Assembly (NCBI RefSeq): GCF_012928505.1
Contig: NZ_JABBJN010000022.1
Coordinates: 1 to 64,000 of the forward strand
Source of the DNA: Achromobacter sp. Bel
GTDB taxonomy: Bacteria > Pseudomonadota > Gammaproteobacteria > Burkholderiales > Burkholderiaceae_B
DNA: 64,000 nucleotides
Reading direction: 5' to 3'
In this document: positions 15,943 through 24,504 of the stretch, one piece after another
How positions within the stretch are numbered: position 1 is the stretch's first letter
How the letters are laid out: each line of letters begins with the position of its first letter
Translations under genes and position numbers: made by a program
The notes under the pieces: model-generated
Seen by the model: only the letters and a program-made list of their open reading frames with translations
Told to the model about the DNA's origin: nothing
Database searches by the model: none

Positions 15943-16911
15943 ATGAAGTTCGCTATCCGATTCGCCGCGCTGCTGCTTGGCGCCGCGTTGCCCGCCGTCG
16001 CCGTCCGCGCGGCCGATAAACCGCTGGACTGGCCCGCCAAGCAGATCACATGGGTGATCGGCTTCGTGCCGGGCGGCACCGCCGACGTCCTGACCCGTAT
16101 CGCCGCGCAAGAGCTGGCGCGCCGCACGGGCCTGAACGTCATCGTTGAAAACCGGCCGGGCGCCGCCGGCGCCATCGCGCTGCAGCTGGTGGCCCGCAGC
16201 AAACCCGGCGACGGCTATCTGCTGACCGTGCCCGGGCCCTTGATCTATCCGTCGCCCCAACCCGAAGTCGGCCGCGAACTGGCGCCAGTGATCCTGATGG
16301 CGCAAGGGCCCATGGTGATCGTCGGCCCCGCCAAGCAGGCCAAGCCGTCGCTCCAAGCCGTGCTGGACGACGCCCGCGCCCATCCCGATGCGTGGAGCTA
16401 CGGCAGTTCAGGCAACGGCACCTCGCAAAACCTGGCCGGCGAACTGTTGAACCAATATGCAGGCACCCGCATCGTGCACGTTCCCTACAAGGGCGGCGGC
16501 CAAGCCGTCGCGGACGTGGCGGGCGGCCAGATCCCGTTGGCGATCCTGGGCTCCGCGCCCGTCATGCCGCAGATCAAGGCCGGCGTCCTGAAAGCCTATG
16601 CCGTCACCACCGCCTACCGGCTGGACAGCCTGTCCGATGTGCCGACCGTGGCCGAGTCGGGCTTCAACGGATACGAGGCCAGCCAATGGTTCTCGGTGGC
16701 GGCCGGCAGCACCCTGCCCGCTGCCCAGCTGGATCAGGTGAACGCGGCCTTGCGCGGCGCGCTGGACACGCCGGAATTCCGCGCCGCGTTGGACAACGCA
16801 GGCATGGTCGCGGGCGGCGGCTCGCGCGAAGACCTGCTGCAGTTCATCCAGGCGGACAGCGCCAAATGGAAAAAGCTGCTGGACAGCGGCGCGGTCAAAC
16901 TCGAGAACTGA
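15943..16911 (+). CDS. Bug/TctC-family periplasmic solute-binding protein
   Basis: This 322-aa protein belongs to the Bug (TctC) receptors, which are greatly expanded in Bordetella and Achromobacter. A signal peptide (MKFAIRFAALLLGAALPAVA) is followed by the typical ITWVIGFVPGGTADVLTRIA segment and NVIVENRPGAAGAIA. It is probably the receptor for a sulfated or organic anion used with the upstream sulfatase. No TctA/TctB membrane genes are adjacent, as is common for this family. A strong hairpin follows at 16918-16963. Confidence 0.93.
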   Translation: MKFAIRFAALLLGAALPAVAVRAADKPLDWPAKQITWVIGFVPGGTADVLTRIAAQELARRTGLNVIVENRPGAAGAIALQLVARSKPGDGYLLTVPGPLIYPSPQPEVGRELAPVILMAQGPMVIVGPAKQAKPSLQAVLDDARAHPDAWSYGSSGNGTSQNLAGELLNQYAGTRIVHVPYKGGGQAVADVAGGQIPLAILGSAPVMPQIKAGVLKAYAVTTAYRLDSLSDVPTVAESGFNGYEASQWFSVAAGSTLPAAQLDQVNAALRGALDTPEFRAALDNAGMVAGGGSREDLLQFIQADSAKWKKLLDSGAVKLEN

Positions 16912-16917
16912 AACGTT

Positions 16918-16963
16918 GACGGCCTGGAACGGCAGGGGAAGCCCCCTCCTGTTCCAGGCCGTC
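16918..16963. terminator. Terminator between convergent Bug and PhoX-like genes
   Basis: A 13-bp perfect stem (GACGGCCTGGAAC with GTTCCAGGCCGTC) encloses a smaller GGGG/CCCC hairpin. It lies 7 nt after the Bug gene stop and could serve both convergent genes. No clear U-run follows. Confidence 0.6.
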
Positions 16964-17004
16964 ACGCGTCCGATGCGTCGCGCGCATCGGGTGCGTTCAG
17001 CGCG

Positions 17005-18867
17005 TCACGCGCCGACGGGCTTGCCGTCCTGGCGGCGCACCACCACGGTCGCCGAACGTGCGTCGCCGCCGCCCGCCCGCAGCGTGTTCCAATCCCGGTT
17101 GGGATGCTGGATGTTGATGAAGAACGTCGTCAGGTCCGGCGTATACGCAATGCCGGTAATCTCGCAACCCAGCGGCCCCACCAGGAAGCGCTTGGACTCG
17201 CCCGTCTTCTGGTCGATGTAGTACATCGAATTATTGCCGAAGATGTTGGTGACGTCGGTCCCGGTGCCGGCATCGGTCTGCACCCACAGGCGCCCCTGCG
17301 GGTCCACGCGGATGCCGTCGGGGCTGGAGAACTCGTCGCCCTTGATGTTGCCCGTGATGTTCGAAGCCGCGCCGTCGGCGGCATCCTGGCCAGCCAAGAG
17401 CAGCAGCTCCCATTCGAACGTGGTGGCAAGCGGCGAGTCGCCGCGCTCTTTCCAGCGCACGATGTGGCCGTGGCGGTTGGTCACGCGAGGATTGGCGGCG
17501 CTGGTGCGGCGGCGGCTGCTGTTGTTGGTCAGCGTGCAATAGACCGTCTTGTCCACACCCACCGTGATCCACTCGGGACGATCCATCAGCGTCGCGCCCG
17601 CCACTCGGGCAGCCGCCTTGGTGTTGATCAACACGTCGGCCTGGCTGTTGAAATCGATCAGCGTGTTGGTGGGGACGTCGGTCGGACGCACCTGCGTGTA
17701 GTTGCCCGGATCGATGGCGCCCACGATCAGGTTGTTCTTGCCCACCGTCAGTTCGACCCAGTTGCCGCTGCCGTCATCGTTGAATCGCGCCGCATACAGC
17801 GTGCCTTCGTCGAGCAGCTTGCTGTTGTTGGCGCGGTTGGCCGCGTCATAGGGCTTGCTGGGCACGAACTTGTAGATGCAGCCCGGCGTGCCGTCGTCGC
17901 CCATGTAGAACGCGACGCGGTTGTTCTCGTCGGCCATGAAGGCGGTGTTCTCGTGGTCGAACCGGCCCATCGCCGTACGCTTGACGGCCGTCGAGCCCGG
18001 GGTGCTGGGGTCGATCTCGACCACCCAGCCGTAGCCGGTTTCGGGCTGCGTGGGATCCAGGTAATTGTCGGTCGTCTCTTCGCAGGTCAGGTAGGTGCCC
18101 CACGGCGTATTGCCGCTGGCGCAGTTGTTCAGCGTGCCCACGACCGTCGCGCCCACGACCGACGCGGCCGGGCCGCCCACGTTGTAGACGGTGTTGCCGG
18201 TATAGCGCTTGTTGTAGCGGGAATCGGCCTTGACGGCCCACTTCCCATCTTTGTCGCGCGCGATTTCAACGACCGACACGCCCACGTTGGACAGACGGGT
18301 CTTCACCCCTTCGACGGTAACGTCCAGCGTGCTGTTGTCGAGGCTCTCGTGGTTCAGCACCAACAGGCCGCCCTGGTTGGGATCCACGCCTTCCAGCGCA
18401 TAGAAATGCATGCCGTCATGCTGGCCGCCGGCCTGGGTCTCGGTGGCCGGGTACGACTGCGGCACGCCCAGATAACCGGCCGAACCGATCACGCACTTGT
18501 CGCCAGCCGAATACAGCACTTCGGCCACATAGCCTTCTGGAACCGTGACCGTGTCGGCCACGATCTTGTCGCCCAGCGGCTTGAACGTGACGGAATAGTC
18601 GGGGCCCGGCTCGGGCGTCGGGACAGGCGTCTCGGGCGTGGGCTGTTCGGGCGTCGGCGCCGAATCGTCGTCATCGTCGTCGCTGCTACAGCCGGCCAGT
18701 GCCGTCACGCCGAACACCGACAGGACGGACAGCCCGAAACTGTTCTTCAACAGCGTCCGGCGGGTGGGATTGGCGGCGACGATCTCGTCGAACATCTGGC
18801 CAGGAACAGTCACTTCCCCCCGGGCTTCACGGTAGGGCGCACGCAATTTGTCAGTTAGGTAGGACAT
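17005..18867 (-). CDS. PhoX-like (DUF839) Tat-exported phosphatase
   Basis: This 620-aa protein belongs to the DUF839/PhoX family of alkaline phosphatases, calcium/iron enzymes exported by the Tat system. A long N-terminal region carries a twin-arginine motif (TRRTLLK, Arg36-Arg37) and a hydrophobic stretch ending in a lipobox-like ALAGC (Cys60). It therefore looks like a Tat-exported lipoprotein. A run of six Asp (63-68) and a Pro/Glu-rich linker follow. Family blocks such as LVLNHESLDNSTLDV, WGTYLTCEETTDNYL and FSSPDGIRVDPQGRLWVQTD are present. The ATG at 18867 is chosen. Phosphatase activity is family inference. Confidence 0.85.
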   Translation of the reverse strand: MSYLTDKLRAPYREARGEVTVPGQMFDEIVAANPTRRTLLKNSFGLSVLSVFGVTALAGCSSDDDDDDSAPTPEQPTPETPVPTPEPGPDYSVTFKPLGDKIVADTVTVPEGYVAEVLYSAGDKCVIGSAGYLGVPQSYPATETQAGGQHDGMHFYALEGVDPNQGGLLVLNHESLDNSTLDVTVEGVKTRLSNVGVSVVEIARDKDGKWAVKADSRYNKRYTGNTVYNVGGPAASVVGATVVGTLNNCASGNTPWGTYLTCEETTDNYLDPTQPETGYGWVVEIDPSTPGSTAVKRTAMGRFDHENTAFMADENNRVAFYMGDDGTPGCIYKFVPSKPYDAANRANNSKLLDEGTLYAARFNDDGSGNWVELTVGKNNLIVGAIDPGNYTQVRPTDVPTNTLIDFNSQADVLINTKAAARVAGATLMDRPEWITVGVDKTVYCTLTNNSSRRRTSAANPRVTNRHGHIVRWKERGDSPLATTFEWELLLLAGQDAADGAASNITGNIKGDEFSSPDGIRVDPQGRLWVQTDAGTGTDVTNIFGNNSMYYIDQKTGESKRFLVGPLGCEITGIAYTPDLTTFFINIQHPNRDWNTLRAGGGDARSATVVVRRQDGKPVGA

Positions 18868-19073
18868 CGGAGTCTCTTGGTTTGACGGAGGATCGGGCAA
18901 GCAATTTGTCAGCCGATTGAAAGTTGGCTGACGAAAGGCTGAGAGATTACGAGACCGATGTGACAGACTGGAGACGTTCTGATGAATCATTCAGCGCGGG
19001 TTGATGATCGGCCGTTACGCACGGCTCGCCTATCGTCTAATGTGCCGAGGACATCTCCGCTACCGGACCTTCC

Positions 19074-19430
19074 ATGCCCTTTGCGCGCACGTACTTCATG
19101 AACACGCTGAGCGACGACGAACTACAGTCATTGCTCCGCAAACGCGAAGACTTCTTTCTTGAGAACGTCATTGAGAGCGATCGCACCCTGCAGCGTGTGC
19201 AGGCGATGATCGCCGCTGCCGGGCTAAGCAGCCGATTCGTGCGCGAGCCCGCCAACCCGTTCGTGAATTTGCGCCACGGCGTCATCAGCGCGATCCCGCT
19301 CATCGGCCCGCTGTGGGTGCTGGGGCTCGCCGCAATCCAGCTTGGCCGCCCAAGCGCGGATGTCACCCTCAAGCAAACGGCCGAGCAATCCGTAAGCGTG
19401 ATCTTTTCGCGCAACCCCCGGGGCGCCTGA
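19074..19430 (+). CDS. Small unrecognised protein with one hydrophobic segment
   Basis: I do not recognise this 118-aa protein. It has a charged helical N-terminal half (LSDDELQSLLRKREDFFLEN) and a hydrophobic segment (ISAIPLIGPLWVLGLAAIQL, about residues 73-92). It could be a small inner-membrane protein. It is divergent from the PhoX-like gene across 206 bp and precedes a terminator. An internal ATG 8 codons in (MNTLSDDEL) is an alternative start. Confidence 0.6.
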   Translation: MPFARTYFMNTLSDDELQSLLRKREDFFLENVIESDRTLQRVQAMIAAAGLSSRFVREPANPFVNLRHGVISAIPLIGPLWVLGLAAIQLGRPSADVTLKQTAEQSVSVIFSRNPRGA

Positions 19431-19482
19431 TTGGCGAGTGCGCCTTACGTTGGACGCGGCCCGTTTTGCACGAGGGCAAAAC

Positions 19483-19520
19483 AAAAAGCCCCTGACTTCT
19501 TTCGAAGTCAGGGGCTTTTT
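19483..19520. terminator. Bidirectional intrinsic terminator
   Basis: A perfect 17-bp stem (AAAAAGCCCCTGACTTC, loop TTTC, complement) ends in a T-run in both directions. It ends the tRNA-Ser transcript on the minus strand and the 118-aa gene on the plus strand. Confidence 0.9.
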
Positions 19521-19527
19521 TCATTCT

Positions 19528-19618
19528 TGGCGGACAGAGGGGGATTCGAACCCCCGATACGCTTTTGACGTATACACGCTTTCCAGGCGTGCGCCTTCAA
19601 CCGCTCGGCCACCTGTCC
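19528..19618 (-). tRNA. tRNA-Ser (anticodon GGA)
   Basis: On the minus strand the gene starts GGACAGGTGGCCGAGCGG and ends in an encoded CCA. The anticodon loop CTGGAAA gives anticodon GGA. A long variable arm (ACGTCAAAAGCGT region) and the T-arm GGTTCGAATCC identify a class II serine tRNA of 91 nt. The acceptor ends GGACAG and CTGTCC pair. Confidence 0.97.
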
Positions 19619-19715
19619 TAATTGCTCACGTCGAAGCGGGTCAGAAACACCACTACGAAATTTGCGAATCCGCGATTCTAGCAGAATCTTGCAGACCACC
19701 ACAAGTCGACAAAGA

Positions 19716-19742
19716 AAAGGGGACGCACTGAGCGTCCCCTTT
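19716..19742 (-). terminator. Intrinsic terminator of the spoVR operon
   Basis: An 11-bp stem (AAAGGGGACGC with GCGTCCCCTTT, 5-nt loop) followed by TTTTCTTT on the minus strand, 15 nt after the spoVR stop. Confidence 0.85.
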
Positions 19743-19756
19743 GCCTTGCCTCGCCT

Positions 19757-21310
19757 TCACGTGGAGGCTGGCGCTTCCTGCTCCCGGCACGAGCTGACCG
19801 TGCCGTCCGGCTCGGTTTCTTCCAGCCGCACCTTGAAGCCCCACAGGCGGGCCAAGTGCTTCATCACCTGCTCGGCATCATCGCCTGCCAGCGGCCGGCC
19901 GCGGCTCTTCAGATGACGCAGCACCAGCGAACGGTCGGAATCACGGTTAAAGCGCACGACCTGGATGTCCGGCACCTGGTTGTCGCGATTGTGCTGGGCG
20001 GCCAGCAGGCGGCGGATGTCGCGGTAGCCCTCGTCATTGTGGATGGCGGCCACTTCCAGTTTCGGGTTAGCCTGATGGTCCGAAATCGCGAAGAAGCGGA
20101 ATTCGCGGATCAGGCGCGGCGACAGGTACTGCGAAATGAAAGATTCGTCCTTGAAGTTGCGCATGGCGAAGTCCAGCGTCTTGCCCCAATCGCCGCCGGC
20201 GATGTCCGGGAACCACTTGCGGTCCTCGGGCGTGGGCGCCTCGCAGATGCGGCGGATGTCCGACATCATGGCGAAGCCCAGCGCATACGGATTGATGCCG
20301 CCGTAGCCGCGCTCGTCGAAGCCGCGCTGGCTGACCACGTTGGTATGGCTTTGCAGGAACTCCATCATGAAACCGTCGTCCACCAAGCCTTTCTCGTGCA
20401 AGCGGTTCAGGATGGTGTAGTGCCAGAACGTGGCCCAGCCTTCGTTCATGACCTTGGTCTGCGACTGCGGATAGAAGTACTGGGCGACCTTGCGCACGAT
20501 GCGCACCAGCTCCTTCTGCCACGGCGCAAGCTTGGGCGAATACTTCTCGATGAAGTAAAGCAGGTTCTCTTCGGGTTCGGGCGGGAACACCGAGGCCTCG
20601 GCGCGCGTGTCCTTGTCGGTTTCCAGGCGCGGCAGCGTGCGCCACAAATCGTTGTATTGCAGCCGGGCGTGTTCTTCGCGCTCGGCCTGGCGCGCGGCCT
20701 CGCCCTTGAACGACATGGGCGTCGGACGCTTGTAGCGGTCGACGCCGTGGTGCGACAGCGCGTGGCAGGAATCCAGCAGCGCTTCCACCGCATCGATGCC
20801 GTAGCGGTCTTCGCAAGACATCACGTACTTGCGCGCGAACACCAGGTAGTCCAGCACGCCGTCCGCGTCGGTCCACTGCCGGAACAGGTAGTTGCCCTTG
20901 AAGAACGAATTGTGCCCGTAGCAGGCATGCGCAATCACCAGCGCCTGCATCGTCATGGAATTCTCTTCCATGAGGTACGAGATGCAAGGGTTGGAGTTGA
21001 TGACGATCTCGTACGCCAGCCCCTGCATGCCGCGGCGGTAGTATTGCTCGTTGCGGATGAATTCCTTGCCGTACGACCAGTGCGGATAGCCGATGGGCAG
21101 GCCTGCCGACGCATAGGCGTCCAGCATCTGTTCCGAGGTGATGACCTCGATCTGGTTCGGATAGGTGTCCAGTCCGAATTCCGCCGCGACCTTGGAGATC
21201 GCTTCGTCATAGGACTGGATCAGTTCGAACGTCCATTCGGAACCTTGGGAAATCGGCCGCGCGCCGCTGGCCGATGCCGGCTCCACGAGAGCACCCACGA
21301 TGGCATTCAT
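19757..21310 (-). CDS. SpoVR family protein
   Basis: This 517-aa protein belongs to the SpoVR/YcgB family. In sporulators it affects the spore cortex; in proteobacteria its biochemical role is not known, but it is made under RpoS or starvation control. Family parts such as YPNQIEVITSEQMLDAYA, HACYGHNSFFKGNYLFRQWT and NEGWATFWHYTILNRLHEKG are present. It overlaps the upstream yeaH-like gene by 4 nt and is the last gene of the prkA-yeaH-spoVR operon, a conserved trio. Confidence 0.93.
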   Translation of the reverse strand: MNAIVGALVEPASASGARPISQGSEWTFELIQSYDEAISKVAAEFGLDTYPNQIEVITSEQMLDAYASAGLPIGYPHWSYGKEFIRNEQYYRRGMQGLAYEIVINSNPCISYLMEENSMTMQALVIAHACYGHNSFFKGNYLFRQWTDADGVLDYLVFARKYVMSCEDRYGIDAVEALLDSCHALSHHGVDRYKRPTPMSFKGEAARQAEREEHARLQYNDLWRTLPRLETDKDTRAEASVFPPEPEENLLYFIEKYSPKLAPWQKELVRIVRKVAQYFYPQSQTKVMNEGWATFWHYTILNRLHEKGLVDDGFMMEFLQSHTNVVSQRGFDERGYGGINPYALGFAMMSDIRRICEAPTPEDRKWFPDIAGGDWGKTLDFAMRNFKDESFISQYLSPRLIREFRFFAISDHQANPKLEVAAIHNDEGYRDIRRLLAAQHNRDNQVPDIQVVRFNRDSDRSLVLRHLKSRGRPLAGDDAEQVMKHLARLWGFKVRLEETEPDGTVSSCREQEAPAST

Positions 21311-22566
21311 GCGGTTTCCTTCTTGAACAGGTCATGGAACACGGGGAAGATTTCGCCGCGGTCGCAGATGCGCCGCATGACGAAATGCGGCTCCAGCTTC
21401 TGTTCATACTCCGCCCACAGGCTGCTCTTGCGAGCCTCTTGCGAGTCGGGGATTTCTATGTAGGCGAAATAGCGTGTCGACGGCAGCAGGTGCTCCGCCA
21501 GGAAGCGCGCGCTCTTGCCGGCGTCGGCGCCGAACGAATCGCCGTCGCTGGCCTGCGCTGCATAGACGTTCCAGGCTGCCGGCGGATAGCGCTTTTCCAG
21601 GATCTCGCGCATCAGCTCCAGCGCGGACAGCACGATGGTGCCGCCGCTCTTGGGGTCGTAGAAGAACGTCTGCTCGTCCACTTCCTCAGCGTTGTCGGTG
21701 TGGCGAATGAAGACCAGATCCACGTGTTCGTACTTGCGCGACAGGAACAGATACAGCAGCGTGAAGAAGCGCTTGGCCAGGTCCTTCTTGCCTTCGTCCA
21801 TGGACCCGGACACGTCCATCAGGCAGAACATGACCGCGCGCGCCATCGGAATGGCGACCGACACCCGGTTGCGGTAGCGCAGGTCCAGGTCGTCCAGGAA
21901 CGGCACGCGGGCAAGGCGCTCGCGGCAGTCCTCGACGTCCTGCTCCAGCGTGCGGATCTCGGCGGCGGGCGCACCCGCCGCAAGGGCCTTGGCCAGGGCG
22001 GCCTCGGCGTCTTCAAGATCGGCGCGCGCCTTCACGTTCAGCGCCACCCGCCGCGCCAAGGACGACTTGAGCGTACGGCTGATGCTCAGCATGCTGGGCG
22101 AGCCGGTCGTGGTGTAGCCGGCGCGCTGCCATTTCTTCTGGCTGACTTCGCCCAACTGGTTGCGCGCCAGGTGCGGCAGTTCCAGATCCTCGAAGAACAG
22201 GTTCAGGAATTCGGCCCGCGACAGGCTGAAGGTGAATTGGTCTACCGATTCGCCTTCGCCGGGTTCGGACCCGCCCTCGCCTTGCCCGCCCTGCGGCCGG
22301 TCGATGGTGTCGCCCTTGGCGAATTCACGATTGCCAGGGTGCACCATCTCGCGGTCGCCGCCCGATCCGTGCCGGAACGTCGGCTCGGAAATATCCCGGG
22401 CGGGCAGGTTGATCTCTCCGCCTTGATCCATATCCTGAATCGAGCGGTCACGGATCATCCCGTGAACCGCCTTGCGGATCTGGTCCTTGTAGCGCCGCAA
22501 GAAGCGCTCACGGTTGACGGCGCTTTTATTGCGCCCGTTAAGACGGCGATCGATCAGTGAATTCAT
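21307..22566 (-). CDS. YeaH/YhbH family (DUF444) protein with VWA-like domain
   Basis: This 419-aa protein belongs to DUF444. The N-terminus (MNSLIDRRLNGRNKSAVNRE) is typical of the family. A Gly/Glu-rich region follows (about 92-107), then a von Willebrand A-like C-terminal half with a MIDAS-type DVSGS (251-255) for metal-dependent partner binding. It is consistently encoded with the kinase PrkA and SpoVR, as here, and probably acts as their partner in nutrient-stress response. The biochemical role is not established. Confidence 0.93.
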   Translation of the reverse strand: MNSLIDRRLNGRNKSAVNRERFLRRYKDQIRKAVHGMIRDRSIQDMDQGGEINLPARDISEPTFRHGSGGDREMVHPGNREFAKGDTIDRPQGGQGEGGSEPGEGESVDQFTFSLSRAEFLNLFFEDLELPHLARNQLGEVSQKKWQRAGYTTTGSPSMLSISRTLKSSLARRVALNVKARADLEDAEAALAKALAAGAPAAEIRTLEQDVEDCRERLARVPFLDDLDLRYRNRVSVAIPMARAVMFCLMDVSGSMDEGKKDLAKRFFTLLYLFLSRKYEHVDLVFIRHTDNAEEVDEQTFFYDPKSGGTIVLSALELMREILEKRYPPAAWNVYAAQASDGDSFGADAGKSARFLAEHLLPSTRYFAYIEIPDSQEARKSSLWAEYEQKLEPHFVMRRICDRGEIFPVFHDLFKKETA

Positions 22567-22578
22567 GATTCACCTCGC

Positions 22579-24504
22579 TCAGGAAGACTTCCTCACACGG
22601 AGATACCATTCGCACAGCAGACGGACTTGCTTTTCCGTGTACCCCTTTTCAACCATGCGATCCACGAAACTCTGGTGCTTCGACTTGTCCTCGGCCGAGG
22701 CCTTGGCGTTGAACGAAATCACCGGCAGCAGATCTTCCGTGTTCGAGAACATCTTCTTCTCGATCACTTCGCGCAGCTTTTCATAGCTGGTCCACGTCGG
22801 GTTGCGGCCATTGTTGTTGGCGCGCGCCCGCAGCACGAAGTTCACGATCTCGTTGCGGAAGTCCTTCGGGTTGGCAATACCCGCCGGCTTTTCGATCTTC
22901 TCCAGTTCGTCGTTCAAGGCGCTGCGGTCGAAGCTCTCGCCGGTTTCAGGATCGCGGAATTCCTCGTCCTGGATCCAGCAGTCGGCAAACGTCACGTAGC
23001 GGTCGAAGATGTTCTGGCCATACTCGGAGTACGACTCCAGGTATGCGGTCTGGATTTCCTTGCCGATGAACTCCGCATAACGCGGCGCCAGGAAGCCCTT
23101 GATGAACTCCAGGTAGCGCCGGCGGATTTCCTCGGGATAGTCCTCGCGGCCGATCCGTTGCTCAAGCACATACATCAGGTGCACCGGGTTGGCCGCCACT
23201 TCCGTCTGGTCGTAGTTGAAGACGCTGGACAGGATCTTGTACGCGAAACGCGTGGACACCCCGTTCATGCCTTCGTCCGTGCCGGCGTAGTCCTTGTATT
23301 CCTGCAAGGCCTTGGCCTTCGGGTCCACGTCCTTCAGGCTTTCACCGTCATAGACGCGCAGCTTCGAATAGATGCTGGAGTTCTCGGGTTCCTTCAGACG
23401 GGTCAGCACCGAGAACTGCGCCATCATGTCCAGTGTTCCCGGCGCGCACGGGGCGGCCGACAGCGAGCTGTGATGCAGCAACTTTTCGTAGATGCGGACT
23501 TCTTCGGACACCTGCAGGCAGTAAGGCACCTTGACAATATAGATACGGTCAAGGAACGCCTCGTTGTGCTTGTTGTTGCGGAAGGTCTGCCATTCGGACT
23601 CGTTCGAGTGGGCCAGGATCGCGCCGTTGAACGGAATCGCGGAAAAGCCCTCCGTGCCCTTGAAGTTGCCTTCCTGGGTCGCCGTCAACAGCGGGTGCAA
23701 CATCTTGATCGGGGCCTTGAACATTTCCACGAACTCAAGCAGCCCCTGGTTGGCCAGGCACAGCCCGCCGGAGTAGCTGTAGGCGTCCGGATCGTCCTGC
23801 GAATGGCGGTCCAGCTTGCGGATGTCCACCTTGCCGACCAGCGACGAAATGTCCTGGTTGTTCTCGTCGCCCGGCTCGGTCTTGGCGATGGCGACCTGGC
23901 GCAGCACCGACGGATTCAGGCGCACGACACGGAACTGCGAAATGTCGCCGTCGAATTCCTTCAAGCGCTTGACCGCCCAGGGCGACATGATGCCGCTCAG
24001 GTAGCGCCGCGGAATGCCGTATTCCTTTTCAAGCGTGTCACCGAAGCGTTCCGGATGGAACAGGCCCAACGGCGTTTCATTAACGGGCGAACCCTTCAAG
24101 GCATAGATGGGATAGCTTTCCATCAAGGCCTTGAGCCGTTCCGCGATGGACGACTTGCCGCCGCCCACCGGTCCCAGCAGATAAAGGATTTGCTTGCGCT
24201 CTTCCAGCCCCTGAGCGGCGTGCTTGAAGAACGCGACGATCTGTCCGATCACGTCCTCCATGCCGTAGAACTCCTGGAACGCAGGGTAGCGCCGGATGGT
24301 CCGGTTGGAAAACAAACGGGAAAGACGTGGGTCGTTGCGCGTATCCACGATTTCGGGTTCGCCGATCGCCGCCAGCATGCGCTCAGCGGGGCTGGCGTAC
24401 GCCATGGGATCGCGTTTAGCGAGGTTCAGATACTCCTCAAGCGAGAGTTCTGATTCCTGCTCTTTTGCATACTGCGACTTGAAGCCTTCGACGATGTTTT
24501 GCAC
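22579..24504 (-). CDS. PrkA family serine protein kinase (YeaG-like)
   Basis: This 641-aa protein belongs to the PrkA/YeaG family: an AAA-type ATPase core with Walker A GPVGGGKSS (about 111-119) and a C-terminal kinase-like domain. It begins the three-gene stress operon with yeaH and spoVR. The GTG at 24504 is chosen because GGAGGT stands 4 nt before it; another in-frame GTG at 24522 would place that site inside the gene. Family blocks such as LAHSNESEWQTFRNNKHNEA are present. Length is normal. Confidence 0.95.
   Translation of the reverse strand: MQNIVEGFKSQYAKEQESELSLEEYLNLAKRDPMAYASPAERMLAAIGEPEIVDTRNDPRLSRLFSNRTIRRYPAFQEFYGMEDVIGQIVAFFKHAAQGLEERKQILYLLGPVGGGKSSIAERLKALMESYPIYALKGSPVNETPLGLFHPERFGDTLEKEYGIPRRYLSGIMSPWAVKRLKEFDGDISQFRVVRLNPSVLRQVAIAKTEPGDENNQDISSLVGKVDIRKLDRHSQDDPDAYSYSGGLCLANQGLLEFVEMFKAPIKMLHPLLTATQEGNFKGTEGFSAIPFNGAILAHSNESEWQTFRNNKHNEAFLDRIYIVKVPYCLQVSEEVRIYEKLLHHSSLSAAPCAPGTLDMMAQFSVLTRLKEPENSSIYSKLRVYDGESLKDVDPKAKALQEYKDYAGTDEGMNGVSTRFAYKILSSVFNYDQTEVAANPVHLMYVLEQRIGREDYPEEIRRRYLEFIKGFLAPRYAEFIGKEIQTAYLESYSEYGQNIFDRYVTFADCWIQDEEFRDPETGESFDRSALNDELEKIEKPAGIANPKDFRNEIVNFVLRARANNNGRNPTWTSYEKLREVIEKKMFSNTEDLLPVISFNAKASAEDKSKHQSFVDRMVEKGYTEKQVRLLCEWYLRVRKSS

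Noticed and set aside
19483-19742. tRNA-Ser as an integration site of a genomic island
   Set aside because: No integrase, no direct repeat of the tRNA 3' end and no phage-like gene were seen nearby; both flanks look chromosomal.
22627-24453. A long plus-strand open frame opposite prkA
   Set aside because: It mirrors the codon pattern of prkA, has no recognisable domain, and lacks a plausible ribosome binding site.
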